Notes under the pieces: model-generated | Told to the model about the DNA's origin: nothing | Database searches by the model: none | The model's input: the letters and a program-made list of their open reading frames with translations, nothing else | Position numbers and translations under genes: made by a program | Part shown: positions 1 through 11,140 of the stretch, one piece after another | Layout of the letters: every line of letters begins with the position of its first letter | Numbering within the stretch: the stretch's first letter is position 1 | Origin: Chara braunii | Lineage: Eukaryota; Streptophyta; Charophyceae; Charales; Characeae | Length of the DNA stretch: 32,608 nt | Reading direction: 5' to 3' | Assembly (NCBI GenBank): GCA_003427395.1 | Contig: BFEA01000105.1 | Coordinates: forward strand, 2,056,997 to 2,089,604

Positions 1-2
1 AG

Positions 3-590
3 GACCTGGCAGTACAAGTTGGACTGGGCCTCGATAGGTCATACCTATTCGAGATAGAGACGGCTGATGGGAGAAAGCAACAGATCACTGGGGTTTGTCA
101 CAAGGAAGCCATAGACTTCCAAGGGGTAAGAGTGACCCTGCCTGTCTTCGCAGTCAAGAACTGCAGCTCCGACCTGCTCTTGGGCCGAACGTGGCTGAGC
201 CACGTGCATGCGGTGACGATAGAGCGACCTGATGGGAGCCAAACATTGTTCATTAGGAAACCAGACGGGACGCGGGTAATGATTGAGACAGTGGAGTCCC
301 GGGACCCGAGGAACAGAGCAGCTCTCGCTGTGGGTGCGAGACCCAGTGATCAGATTAAGTCGTTACCTATCTCCGGCCGCGCTGTGCGATTTCGCGAGAA
401 GAGATATGGACCACTGCTCACAGAGGAAGAAGGTCGGATCGTGGAGGTGGAAGATTTATGGGGTCGGTTAATAGTGGACGGCAACTCGTACCCGAAGGAA
501 AAAGATGAGGAATTCGGCGGTGTGGTATCCGTGTCTTTTTTAAGGGCAAGGCCCCCTATGAGGGGCAACCCAAGCGACACAAGCGAGTAG
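3..590 (+). pseudogene. Gypsy aspartic protease, C-terminal part, and linker
   Basis: Frame 3 is open from the left edge. It contains the retropepsin C-terminal signature (D-L-L-L-G-R-T-W-L, about 171-197), preceded by beta-strand-like sequence. The catalytic D-S/T-G motif is not in the window, so this is only the second half of the domain. After about 540 the better reading is frame 2, where a lysine-rich linker runs straight into the RT. The frame 3 tail to the stop at 588-590 is therefore probably read-off after an indel in the T run at 536-541. In an intact element this domain would process the Gag-Pol polyprotein. Confidence 0.8.
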
Positions 591-1792
591 CTCAAAAAGT
601 TAAGCCAGCGGCGGTGGGCCACGAGCAATCGGCACTGGAAGGGATATCAGAAGAAGAGATCGCGAAAGAAATCAAAGAAAGAAAGGAAAAAGAGCCGCAA
701 CGCCTAACGAAAGAGAGAATAGCAGGGATGGACATCGGAGATGGAAATCTGACCCCACACGAGCGAGGACGTGTGATAGAAATTCTGAAGACATGCGATA
801 AGGCAATAGCTTTCAGCGACGCGGAGCGTGGTAGGATTGACCCTCGATACGCTAAGCCAGCGAGAATTTATACGATTCCACATGTTCCTTGGAATGACGC
901 AGGATGGAAATACGCCCAGAAGGAGAAGGAAGAAGTTNTCGCTTTCCTGAAAGAAAAGATGGTTTCCCACGTTGTGGAGCCGTCTGATAGCGCTTATGCT
1001 AATCGATGGTTCTTCCTACGAAAGCTGAATGGCAAGATCCGATGGATCCAAGACCTTCAGAAGGTCAACTCGGTGACGATACGAGACGTGGGCTCCGTGC
1101 CACACGCCGATTTACTGGCAGAAGGCGCAGCAGGTAGGTCGATCTATTCGGTCTGTGATCTGTTCTCAGGCTATGATGAGGTATCGCTTGACTCTAGGGA
1201 CAGACACCTCACGGCTATGCATACGCCATTGGGACTAATTCAAATGATGGTTGTCCCTATGGGTTGGACTAATGGGGTAGCCGTTTTTCAGAGAGCCATG
1301 GTAGCCGTCCTCAAGGACTTCATCCCTGATAAGGTTGAAGTTTTTCTGGATGACTTTCCTATAAAAGGGCCAGTAGACAGGGATGAGACAGAGGTTGTAC
1401 CTGGAGTTAGAAAATTCGTCGAGCAACACCTAACAGATATTTGCGCGGTACTTGAGCAGCTGGACGATACGAATTTAACAGTCAGCGGAACCAAGAGCCG
1501 ATGGGCCGTCTCGACTATTAAGATCTTGGGTTTTATCTGTGACTTGAGAGGACGCCGAGCAGATCCGGCGAAGTTAGACAAACTTCTGAACTGACCCTCA
1601 CTGCTACATAGCCCAACCGAGGTCCGGCAGTTTCTAGGAGTGGTCGGTTACTGACGTATATTCATACGGGGGTATGCGGAGAAGGCTGAGCCGTTGAGGT
1701 TACTCCTTCGAAAGACTGAAAACTTCTATTGGAATTCTTCGCAGGAAACTGTTATGAAATAACTTAAAGACGAATTTAAGGAAGGAGGACGC
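548..1792 (+). pseudogene. Gypsy reverse transcriptase with three in-frame stops
   Basis: Frame 2 encodes the RT fingers, palm and connection. Visible motifs are V-E-P-S-D-S-A-Y-A (about 974-1000), the R-W-I-Q-D-L-Q-K-V-N stretch, the first catalytic Asp in C-D-L-F-S-G-Y, the template-grip region V-V-P-M-G-W-T, and the active-site box F-L-D-D at 1343-1354 (Tyr of the usual YxDD is Phe). The connection follows, with F-L-G-V-V-G-Y at about 1631-1651 and an F-Y-W-N motif. Stops are TGA at 1592 and 1652 and TAA at 1760; all are in the same frame as the upstream RT and downstream RNase H. A single N lies at 938. Domain certain, copy inactive. Confidence 0.92.
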
Positions 1793-3931
1793 GTGTTGGG
1801 TGTGCCATTCTTTGACAATGAGACCAAGAGACTCTTCATAGTATCCACGGATGCTGGACCATGTTCAGTGGGTGGTTTGCTGTCTCAGAAGGACGCTGGA
1901 GGGAAGGTAAGACCGTTAAGATTTGAGAGTAGGACACTTAATACGACTGAGTGTAACTACAGTCAATTCAAGAAGGAAGTGTTAGCCGTTCTCCGGTGTC
2001 TAGACACGTTCAGACACTATATCTATGGGCGACGATTCATCTTGAGAGTAGACCCCACCACGGTTGCCTATGTCCTCCAGAAGGACTTTAGTCTGACGGA
2101 CCCGACCATCACCCAATGGTTAATACAGATTCAGCTATACGATTACACGGTTGAGAGAATATCTGGTACTAAAAATGTCGTGGCAGATGGACTTTCACGC
2201 ATCCCTCTCGACCGTCCGATAGTACCAGGGGCTCTGACAATGGAAGAGCCGAGGCGCGCCGAGAGATTTCTAGTAAATCTTTACGAGGGCAAGTACCGAA
2301 TGATCGGACTACACCAGACGGGAGAGGAGAGTCAAGATTCAGATATCCGGAGGCAAGAAGCTCAGTACTGCCTTAGAGCGGGCCACCTTTTCCGAAGGCC
2401 AGTAGGGTCGGGAATGCCCTTACGAGTAGTCTGTGATCCTGAGGAGAGACAGACGATAGTTGCGGAACTTCACGACGGGGTAGCCGGAGGATATAGAGGA
2501 GTCAGAGGGACCTACGAAAAGGTACGCAGACTGTACTGGTGGGAAGGACAGTATAAGGACGTCGAGAGATATTGTAGGACCTGCAAAGAGTGTCAGAAGA
2601 GAGATCTTGTGAAATACAAAGAGCCACTTCATCCATCCTATCCGACCAGACCAGGAGAGAAAATACACATCGATCTCGTGAAAATGCCGAAAGGGGTAGG
2701 CAATATGAACTACGTCGTGAACATACGAGACGATTTCACTGGGTTCGTGGACGGTAGACCTATCAGGAGTAAGGCGGCAAAGGAAGTAAAAAGCTTTGTC
2801 CTAGAGTACTTATCTAGGTACGGTTGTGTCAGCAAGATAGTAATGGACAGAGGGGCGGAATTCCTAGCCGACGAGGTTCAGAACGTGTTCAGGAGAGCCG
2901 GGGCGAGAGTTTCGATAGCCACCGCCTATCACCCACAGTCGAATTCCCCAGTAGAGAGGGGACACCAGACTCTGATAGCGTCACTGTCCAAGTGGTGCAA
3001 GGGTAAGGACAATGATTGGCCACGATATTTTCGATACGCAATATGGGCGGACAACGTCACGGTCCGGGCTAGTACCGGATACCCACCGTACACCTTGTGG
3101 TTTGGGCGTTATTGTCCGCTTCCCATAGAGTTTTACGTCGATAGCTGGACAACCGTCGACTGGGCAGAGGAGATGTCCAGAGAGGAACTCTTAGCTGCCG
3201 GAACAAGACAGATAGCGTACGGGTTGGAAGATAACCTCACGACAGCAGCCGATCGTCTGGCGGTGGAAAGAGACAAGGGTAAAGAGAGATGGGATAAGAA
3301 CGTGCGAATCAGGAAAGAGAGAGTGAGCGTAGGAGATATGATCCTTCTCTACGACGCGACACTGGAGAGGACCTGGACCGGAAAACTCGCAAATAGATGG
3401 ATGGGACCTTATAGAGTGGTTGAGGCACTCGATTGGGGTGCATATATGATAGCAGAATTTGATGGATCTAAGTGGAAGGACCCAGTGGCGGGNGCTAGGT
3501 TAAAGCTGTTTAGGCCCAGGCCCGCGCCCGCTTTATCGCTAACCAATCCGAAAGGGAAAGGAAAAGCCACGATGGAGGAAGGAGCCCCCTTGAAGCAATT
3601 CGAGGCAGGGGAGAGTTCCAAGAAAAGGAAAAGAATAGAGAAGAGAAAGGTCAAAGGGTTAGCTCTAGGAAGGAAGAAGAAATGGTTATTCGTGCTCAAG
3701 AGGGCCAAACGGAGAGTCCGCATTAGACAAACTAGCGGGACGGCACCCTTCTCGGGCCAACGACAGAAAAAAGAGAGGATCCTACCAAGGCCGAGAACCG
3801 AGCGGGGAAGGGAAGCCAAAAAGCATCTACTTAGCCCTAGAACTCAAAACAGACTGAAACATAAGACAATTGAACGCCAACGTGGGCGTCCTTTACGGGT
3901 CATGACCGTGAAGCTCGTCCGCTTCGTCTAA
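1793..3931 (+). pseudogene. Gypsy RNase H-integrase segment of pol
   Basis: This is the longest unbroken part of pol (712 codons) and is in frame with the RT. RNase H (about 1793-2220) has T-D-A-G with Asp at 1850, the acidic E in the helix after N-Y-S-Q, and the closing V-A-D-G-L-S-R. The integrase zinc-binding domain (about 2455-2600) has the first His and both Cys, but the second His position is Tyr (2492-2494). The DDE core has Asp 2672, Asp 2846 and Glu 2954 with H-P-Q-S-N. A GPY-type module (R-W-M-G-P-Y) lies near 3390, followed by a Lys/Arg-rich tail of about 140 residues. One N lies at 3493. The start is nominal, since this is a polyprotein segment. It would act in cDNA synthesis and integration; the Tyr makes integration doubtful. 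Confidence 0.93.
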
Positions 3932-4751
3932 CGTAAATGGGTAGGGCTCGACGGGGGCGTCGAGAAGAGGTCCGGGCTAACTGTCAGGCGGCCACAAGCA
4001 GTGCGCCGCCTGAATCTGGGGTTTAGGGTCTTAGGCTCAGAGGCAAGTCCGCGTTTTGACGGTGCTCCGGGTGGACCGGGCAGCAAAAATTAGGGGAGCT
4101 TAGGGCACCCCTGGTTTTGGGCGCGCTGAACTTTACGAGCAACCCTCAAAGACCAAGAGATGAGTGGCCGCACTAGGCGCGATCGGGGCCGAAATGAACC
4201 TTCAAATTTTTGCTCATTTTAGTACCATAATTAAAGATGGGAAAAAGGGATTACGACCAGTAGGGGAGAAGGGAAAAACATAATATCCCTTAATTTCTTT
4301 ATTTTTTACGGCATTTAATTCAATGGGAATACCCTTGTTATTTTACGTTTCCGGCAACGAAATTAAAAACATAGAAAAAGATTAAAAACAAATGGGAAAA
4401 GAGAAAAGAAACAAAAAGGAATTGGGCCATTTATTTAAATTTTCTCGGAATTTAATTTTAGGGAACTTACCGTTAATTTACTATCTCCGACAGTAGAATT
4501 AAGGAAAGGAAAGAATGATGAAAAATGATGAAAGGGACGGGAACCCATGACTATTGGGAGATTGGTCTAATTTCGCCTCGATTACCCGCCATCAGCTCTA
4601 ACTCCGGATTGATCATTTTCCCCGGATTTTAACAAGTTAACACTACCGCCGATGGTCGAGGTTCCCTGCGACGCTTTCCCTGGTGTGCTTGATTACTAAC
4701 ATTACCGCANTTNAGATGTTCTGAGAGCANGAGTCGCATAGACAGCATNGG
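3932..4751. other. AT-rich 3' flank of gypsy pol, possible 3' UTR/LTR
   Basis: No coding frame is seen. 3932-4200 is GC-rich. At about 4200 the sequence turns AT-rich and stays so to about 4660, with T-rich and A-rich runs. Purine stretches at 4259-4278 and 4500-4515 could be polypurine tracts, but without a second LTR neither can be chosen. Three N lie at 4710-4730. It is best read as the 3' untranslated and LTR portion of the gypsy copy. Confidence 0.35.
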
Positions 4752-4764
4752 GTGGTGCTGCCTT

Positions 4765-5350
4765 GGGTCGACTATGGTGTTTGGTTCGGTACGGATACGG
4801 GGGCCGTTACGGAGTGGCTACGTCCTACGGTGTCTGACGTGCTTCAGGTACGGTATCTATCGCGGTATAACGGCATTGTACGGTATTCGTCACGGCCCAG
4901 GCATGGTAAAGGTTCAGGCTGCTGCGGTTCAGATTGGTTATTCCAGGTTCGGCATTGGTACAGTGACGGCACAGACCTTTACTGTTCGTGGCAACTATTT
5001 CAGGTGCAACTAGTGGGTTGGCACATCTGCCGGCCCCTGAGGCTCGGTATAATCAATCTGGGTACGGTCACGGCGCAGGTACATCTCGGGGCAGGCTCTA
5101 TACTATCACGGCACGTCTGCGTGGTACGGTATTTGGCATCAAGCCGGCATGATGACTGGACAGGCTGCTATTCAGGTTCGGAATGGGTTCGGTATGATGC
5201 TGGTTCGGGGAAGGTACGGTGCGGCCACATTTGGTTCGGGGCTTGTACGGGGTTGACACGATATTGGCGACATGGTACGGTATCCTTCATTGTTTTGGTA
5301 CGGCCGCTGGATCGGAACAGGCACGTGCCCGATTTGGAACAGGTACGGTG
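4765..5350. repeat. Degenerate GGTACGG/GGTTCGG short-motif repeat
   Basis: The 7-8 base motif GGTACGGT and its variants (GGTTCGG, GGTACAG, CGGTATC) recur every 10-25 bases with irregular spacing. The region is free of stops for 199 codons in one plus frame, but the translation is an odd Arg/Tyr/Trp/Gly mix, as expected from the repeat rather than from a protein. I read it as an old, decayed simple or minisatellite array. Confidence 0.6.
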
Positions 5351-7160
5351 AGGGACGGACCACAATATAATTTGATCCTACAAGGTTGGCAAAATCTGAG
5401 TTTTCACTATTTTTGGTACACTTATTTCCGGCCACGGTCACTGAGTTAACAATGGTAGCTGGTGAGGGTCATCGCAGTCTGGGGCTGTTATTTCGTGGTG
5501 CAATACTTGACTGCCGGGCCTAAAACCGCGGCACCAACGGAAAAATCGATGCTGAAGGCAAGTACCGCGGATCTGTGGGCTTGGTACCGCTGATACCAAT
5601 GGGCCCCTGTCCTATTTCGAGCTGGGTACTAGAGGCTCAGGAGGGCAGCGTACCAGAGGGGTACCTGCAGTAAAGGCCACGGATATAGAAGAAGTAGGGG
5701 GCCAGANGGAGNTTTTTTTTTNGGGGACGGGGGGCATGCCAAGTGTGCCCGGCGTGTAGCTACTACAGAGTGCAAGCAAGCTCAGGGTGGGGGACACCTG
5801 CGCTCGGACTGAGGAGAGATGATACAAACGGAGAAGAGATGATACAGACGGGGAGAGAGAGGATTCAGAGGGAGGAGCTACCATTTGGAGTGCATGCGCA
5901 GGCGATACAGACGGCTTCAGCCAGCAGGAAGAGTGTGAGGGTCGTCCCCAGATTCCTTGGTGGGACGCAAACGGTCGTTTGGAGGTAGGGAACGGGTGTT
6001 CAGTGGACGGGTATGGTGTTCCTGATGCTCAGACACTCACCCAGGGGACGCAAGTTGGCGGGGGTGCATGCCCCGTGTACGTCATTCGGATGAACATTCG
6101 GACTTGGGGGAGCTCGACAGGCGTGCAAGGCGTACCCCGCGTGACCAAGCGTCACTGAAGGCTATAGGGCGCGCATCAAAAGTTGACCAGAGGGGATGCA
6201 TCAAGGGCCGTAGAGAGAGCGGTGCAGAAGGAGGGGCGCGACAGAAGGCAGGGGGAGATTGACCTCGAGCGCGCAAGGTGAACCCAGCTCATCNCCCTCG
6301 TGTCTCCNCGTTCCACCNTTGNACTGGCTGGTGCCTCTNTGGCAATCAACACCTGAAAAAGGCGCACAGTGAATACTGTTTTAACTCGCNATAGGCGGAC
6401 TGGTAAGTCACGAGAAGGGGGGGGAGGACAAAACTTGTCTAAGGTTGAGTGCAGTACAACTATTTTGAATGGGGAGAGACAAAAAAAAGGAGAGAGCGCG
6501 CCACCTGTTCAGAGAGAGAGAGAGGGTAGGTACGGAGAAGGCATGGTAGCAAGTGGGGTAACTGACCAGGGACCTAACTAAACGGCGTACANCGTACCCG
6601 TTCGCTTGGATCAAATAGGGAAAGAGNAGATCTGGTCATGGCGAGAAGNNGATGGAGAAAGGAGGGACGCGTACAGCAATCAATTGATTTGAATAACGGA
6701 CCATCACTGCTCAACGACTGACTGCCTGAGGGCGGACAAGCCGACCCCGTAACGTGGCTACCTCAAGATCTGACCCACGAGGGATTGCGGCTNCTTGTCT
6801 GTGATGTCGAACTCCTAACAGCCTNCCTGCGCTCGATCACAACCATAAGAGTNAACTGCTACNCGTAAGTTTCNGACACTGACANCCTGNAGTCTAACGG
6901 TAAGTTCAAAACGGAACGAACGTNCGGATGTCGCNTGCAGAGTGGTACTTGAATTCCTCCTGATCATCCACGGGTTTTGAGAAAGGAGAAAGTTGTTTTA
7001 CGNCTAATGATCGAAGTGTTACGGCTTGATTACTGATCCAGCGGTACCTGCAATCAGAGAAGTCAGGCAGAGCTGTTTCAGCTTGACTACGGTTTTTTTT
7101 TTGTGTGTTATAATCTTATGAACTTCTCCTGAACGCGCGTCTGAGGTCTGAGGGGAGCAT
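5351..7160. other. Unassigned, ambiguous-base-rich DNA
   Basis: No supportable gene. A short tandem pair lies near 5815-5865 (a GATGATACA-ACGG motif twice). About twenty-five single N are scattered through 5707-5723 and 6294-7003, so short open frames here are unreliable. A T run lies at about 7092-7101. Confidence 0.5.
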
Positions 7161-7171
7161 AGATATCTGGT

Positions 7172-7335
7172 CTGAACCGAGCCCCGTTTGGGGTTTGATT
7201 ACTGATGCTGGGTGTACTGAATCGAGCCCCGCTTTGGGTTTATACTGGATGTTNTGAAANGAGTCCCCTTCGGNTTTTGTATACTCNTAACNTCATGCTG
7301 GTCATCCTGAGACGAGCTTCGTTTTGGGAGTCCTT
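7172..7335. repeat. Four diverged tandem units of about 45 bp
   Basis: Units start near 7172, 7217, 7255 and 7307, each carrying a core like CGAGCCCCGTTTGGG followed by a T-rich stretch. Spacing is 45, 38 and 52 bases. Several N fall in the third unit. Confidence 0.6.
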
Positions 7336-7465
7336 TACCCCTGATCACGCCTGTTTTGAACAACATGTGAACCGAGGTCGGACACTGGACGGGAAAGCAT
7401 TCTTTTACCTGTTGTTGTGCAAGTATCAGGTTGTCTCCTCTGGCCAGGTTCGTCACTGAAATCTC

Positions 7466-7625
7466 AGAGGAAAGAGAAAACGTGACAGAGAAGAAAGAGA
7501 AAAAGAGAAGATAAAAAAGAAAAAGAATGAGAAAGAGAGGGAGTGATAAAGAGTGACAAAGATTGAGAGTGAGAAATAAAGAGACAAACAGAGAGGGAGA
7601 GAGAAAGCAAGAGTGGGGATGGGCG
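7466..7625. repeat. Purine (GA-rich) tract
   Basis: About 160 bases are almost entirely A and G on the plus strand (GAGAAAGAGA-type), with occasional T or C. This is low-complexity DNA; the minus-strand reading frame across it is a Leu/Phe/Ser artefact. Confidence 0.8.
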
Positions 7626-8705
7626 AGTGAGAATGGTATGTGCATAAACGGGTATAGGGGCTCGCAGCGAGCGCCCAACCTTGACCTGTGGAAAGTAATT
7701 ATAATAATTTATGCGAAATACAAGTCAGTTTCCGCACGAATTTCGTGTATGTAAGCACAGTAATGCTCTTGATCTCTGGAGGGAACCCTCAATCGAAGAT
7801 CGGACTGTAGATCTATGAGACAGACTTCGAATCGAGCGGAATGACCGTTGCGATCTCCATTTGAGTAACTTTTGGACATAACGCAACAGAATTGTGGAGT
7901 AGGGCTTTTCCCAGGACAAGCGGTTTTCGGGGACAGAGTTTTGGTCAGTGGGGAAAGGGGGTTGATAAGGGACCTTAATCAAAGAAATAATATTGATCAC
8001 AAAGCGAGCTCTTGTTGCTGCATGCTTTTATCGAAAGTAAGAGTCAGACGATCCCATGGTGCGCTTTTAACAAGCTCTGATCATGCTTTGTCCTCTCTCA
8101 AGTGAATTTTTTATCAAGAGTTTTCATTGCGCTCGAGTGTTTTCTGCCACTGCAGTCGCCGCAACTGGCAGCCATCGCCATGGAAAATCCGCTAGGACTG
8201 ATTGTCGAGCTAAACCAGTGAACAACCACTCATGGTCTAAACTGCATCTAGACGCTGCTCCTGGTTCTCTCACTGCCCCTTGTCGACTTTCCCGGAAACT
8301 TGCTGCGTGTCAGAGTGGACTGTGCTTACCTGAACCCGTATCCCCAAATTCACAGGATTAGATCAGAATATCACTTTGTTCTGTTTAGCTTATCTGTCGA
8401 GTTGGCTACGAGAGCAGGGAAGTGTTTCTACTGGGGGGAGGGTGACAGGCAGTACAAAGGCAATGCAACCCCGCCCATTCCCTGATCGCCGTTGAGGACC
8501 TCTGAAGCGGGCACAACGAGTGACAGGCGTTGCTGTCCCTGGCTTCAGCGACGTACAGAGCCCCGTCCCCGGTTTTCCTCACAACGTGCCCTGTAGGTGC
8601 TAGTGGTGTTTTGCCATGTGGCACCTATTGTTTGGAGACGTGGACGTCCCGCGACACGTGTACAGGGGTAGCGCCAGCCCTGGATTAATAAGTGGAACCG
8701 TGTGA
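7626..8705. other. Stretch with no recognised gene
   Basis: Short frames exist on both strands but none has a recognisable domain, family signature or repeat. Composition is balanced. I see no feature that I can defend. Confidence 0.5.
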
Positions 8706-8729
8706 GTGGCGCAGTTAGTTGGGCGAGAG

Positions 8730-9270
8730 ATGGATTCGGTGGGGGAGTTACAACATCGAGCTGAGGAATGGCTTATCACACTGGACGAGGGATGCAACCA
8801 GCTGCGGATGATAGTGGGGATGATCATGCTGCGGCAGGAGGCGGCGAAGATCGATGGGGGGGCGATCTCAATGGAGCAGTGGTTAGCAGACAGGATCCAG
8901 GAGATGCTAGACATCATGTGGGAGCTGGAGGAGAGGCCGGACCCCCGGCTTGAGCCCTACATCGACTGGAGAAGGGCGAATGATAGGATGGGTGTTTGTA
9001 ATGCCCTCTTTATAATGGGCCGCAATCTTCGCAACCAGCTAGAGGCTCGGCAGGGAACGCGAGAGATGGGCGACAAGGGCGACATGGATGACGGGGAGGA
9101 GGCCGCAAAGATAATTGCGGCAACAACACCGACAACACCAAGGACAATAACAATAACAACAATATCAATAACATCGGCATCAACGACATCAACGACACCA
9201 ACAACAACAACAACAATAACAACAACAATAACGGTGACGGCAGCAGTGATGACCACGGCAACAACGGGGC

Positions 9271-9311
<41 letters not shown>

Positions 9312-9650
9312 GTTATGACAACCACGGCAGCGGCGGGGTGGAGAGCAATGTCCGCGCATTTGAGTTTATCATCAGCGGGATGGGTGAGGTGCCGCGAGCG
9401 GACGTGGAGGGGACTGGGGTTGTCCTCGGCAGCAACAGGGTTGAGAGCGGCGCATCTCAGATCATCATCAGCATGATGGGAGGGATGCCGCAAGCGGACG
9501 TGGTGGGGATTGGGGATGACAACAACAACAACAAGGATGAGGGCAGCAGCAACGATGACGGTGGCAGCGATTACCGCGGCAGCAGCGGGGCAGAGAGCAT
9601 CAGCCGGAAGGGAGAGAGGTTGCATGCTGACATGTGGTGGGGATTGGGGT
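8730..9650 (+). pseudogene. Unrecognised Asn-rich protein frame, probably frameshifted
   Basis: From ATG 8730, frame 3 reads about 120 residues of helix-like, charged sequence (H-R-A-E-E-W-L, W-E-L-E-E-R-P, I-D-W-R-R-A). In this frame the (CAA)n DNA after about 9110 becomes poly-Thr and the frame ends at 9476. Frame 2, open from about 9090 to 9733, instead reads the same DNA as poly-Asn and continues through three diverged in-frame repeats (about 9335-9436, 9437-9520 and 9590-9650) with a shared A-D-V/M...G-x-G-L pattern. Frame 2 is thus the better reading downstream, and one indel near 9100-9115 would join the two. I do not recognise the family. An intact gene, a decayed gene and a repeat-derived open frame all remain possible. 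Confidence 0.4.
9115..9313. repeat. (AAC)n trinucleotide repeat
   Basis: Interrupted AAC/ACA/CAA repeats, purest at 9268-9310. They encode Asn, Thr or Gln by frame, and Val or Leu on the other strand. Confidence 0.9.
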
Positions 9651-9880
9651 TGACACGGATAAGAAGCTTACCATTTTCCCCTCCTCCCCCCCCCTTCAAC
9701 GTCGTTGTCTGTCTGAGGATAGGAGTAGGATAGTCGATGTTGATTGGTGTTATAATCCTCCCCCCCTTTCCCCCCCCTTCAACCTCGTTGTCTGGCTGAG
9801 GATATGAGTAGGATAATCGATGCTGATTGGTGTTGTCCGTCCCGCAATATCAATCAACAATGGGGTGCTGATTGCCCCGT
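9534..9880 (+). repeat. Direct duplication, copy 1
   Basis: Begins AGGATGAGGGCAG and ends GATTGCCCCGT. It matches 10015-10356 almost base for base. Inside it, two units of about 80 bp (from about 9678 and 9758) each carry a C-rich run, then CTCGTTGTCTGGCTGAGGAT-like sequence and GATTGGTGTT, so there is a tandem duplication within the larger one. Confidence 0.93.
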
Positions 9881-10014
9881 TGCACTGCTACCTGGCCAGC
9901 TGCTCAGGTAATGTAGCTTGAGTCTTGAAAGCCATTCAGTACATCGTCACAGTACGAGTTTGTTGACTGAATCTTGTGGCATATGCGTTCAGATGCATCG
10001 AGAAAAGTAGTCCT

Positions 10015-10356
10015 AGGATGAGGGCAGAACGATGACGGCAACAGCGATTACCACGGCAGTAGCGGGGCAGAGAGCATCAGCCGGAAGGGAGAGAGGTTGC
10101 ATGCTGACACGTGGTGGGGATTGGGGTTGACACGGATAAGAAGCTTACCATTTTCCCCTCCTCCCCCCCCTTCAACGTCGTTGTCTGTCTGAGGATAGGA
10201 GTAGGATAGTCAATGTTGATTGGTGTTATCATCCTCCCCCCCTTTCCCCCCCTTCAACCTCGTTGTCTGGCTGAGGATACGAGTAGGATAATCGATGCTG
10301 ATTGGTGTTGTCCGGGCCCGCAATATCAATCAACAATGGGGTGCTGATTGCCCCGT
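10015..10356 (+). repeat. Direct duplication, copy 2
   Basis: Second copy of 9534-9880, separated by 134 bases of unrelated sequence. It carries the same internal pair of C-rich units, with scattered substitutions and short indels. It holds the tail of the Asn-rich frame without its start. Confidence 0.93.
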
Positions 10357-10694
10357 GGGAGGGAGGTGGGCTGCTTAGGGAGTAGTTTCTAGGTGGTCAA
10401 TCCTTCCCTTGCGCAGGGAAGTAATCAATGCCCCTGCTCTGACAATAGGTATAGGAACTCGATGTCCAGAACATACGTATTACATAATTGATAGTGATTC
10501 GTGCTTAAACTTTGATTGATAAAAATCATACACATCACATCATTTTTAGTGTTTCGTGTTTAGATTTTGATAGCTATTGAACACATACATCACCAACATC
10601 ACACATATATCACATCCTCAATAGGGTTTCTCTTCTGACATATATTGCTTAACGTGCATACATAGGTAGATGGAGCTGTCAACACAACTCTACA
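10357..10694. other. No gene seen
   Basis: AT-rich sequence with short ACATCAC and CATACA-type runs. At about 10667-10680 a fragment, TAGGTAGATGGAGCTGTCAA, resembles the 3' end of a family A unit. Confidence 0.5.
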
Positions 10695-10944
10695 TTGGGA
10701 CGCTGGACCCGTTTTCCCGCAGATACATTTACATCGTTGTACAGGGATGCTGGACCCGATTTCCAGGAGATACATTCTCATCATTGTATAGGGACGCTGA
10801 ACCCGATTTCCAGCAGGTGTAGCTCCCCACCAATAGATGGAGCCTTCGACGCCGGGTCCTACTTACCGGAGATGCTCTTATCACCTCGTTAAGTAGGTTT
10901 CCCGTATACGAAGTTCGAATCAAAAAAAAAAAAAAAAAAAAAAA
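10695..10944 (+). mobile_element. Family A poly(A)-tailed retroposon, three hairpin units
   Basis: Three head-to-tail units start with GGGAYGCTG at 10697, 10744 and 10791, exactly 47 bases apart. The last runs into the family 3' motif CTCCCCACCAATAGATGGAG, and the element ends in 23 A (10922-10944). Each unit has a GCTGG...CCAGC-type inverted pair around CCCG; here the first and third have one mismatch and the second only five pairs. It is SINE-like in having a short noncoding body and an A tail. No RNA polymerase III boxes and no clear target duplication were found for this copy. Confidence 0.75.
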
Positions 10945-11103
10945 CTTGTGCCTGTTAACAAGCCATGATTTAAGGAAATGTACGGGTCACTACAGGAGCA
11001 CCCAAATACATCCGACTACAAACATTTCTAGTCTATTTTTTTTCCACGGCCGATAGCTAGGCCAAGTACTAGTGGTTTAACTTCGGAGTTCAGATATGTC
11101 TGT

Positions 11104-11131
11104 CCTCAGACTAAGCGGCTTTAGTCTGAGG
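11104..11131. other. Perfect 11-bp stem hairpin
   Basis: CCTCAGACTAA, loop GCGGCT, TTAGTCTGAGG. The stem is perfect. Confidence 0.75.
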
Positions 11132-11140
11132 GCTAAAAGA

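Larger units (their letters stand above)
1..3931 (+). mobile_element. Ty3/gypsy LTR retrotransposon, pol region, 5' truncated by window
   Basis: Protease end, reverse transcriptase, RNase H and integrase follow one another on the plus strand in the Ty3/gypsy order. Gag, the protease active site, the primer binding site and the 5' LTR would lie left of the window. The copy is dead. It has one frame change near 536-545 (protease frame 3 to RT frame 2) and three in-frame stops at 1592, 1652 and 1760, and the frame is otherwise open to 3931. No LTR can be drawn because only one side of the element is present. Family assignment is firm; the element boundaries are not known. Confidence 0.93.

Noticed and set aside
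4018-4036. Telomere-like TTTAGGG
   Set aside because: A single copy, not a tandem array.
8957-9625. 222-codon minus-strand Val-rich, membrane-like frame
   Set aside because: It is the complement of the (AAC)n repeat; the hydrophobicity is a repeat artefact.
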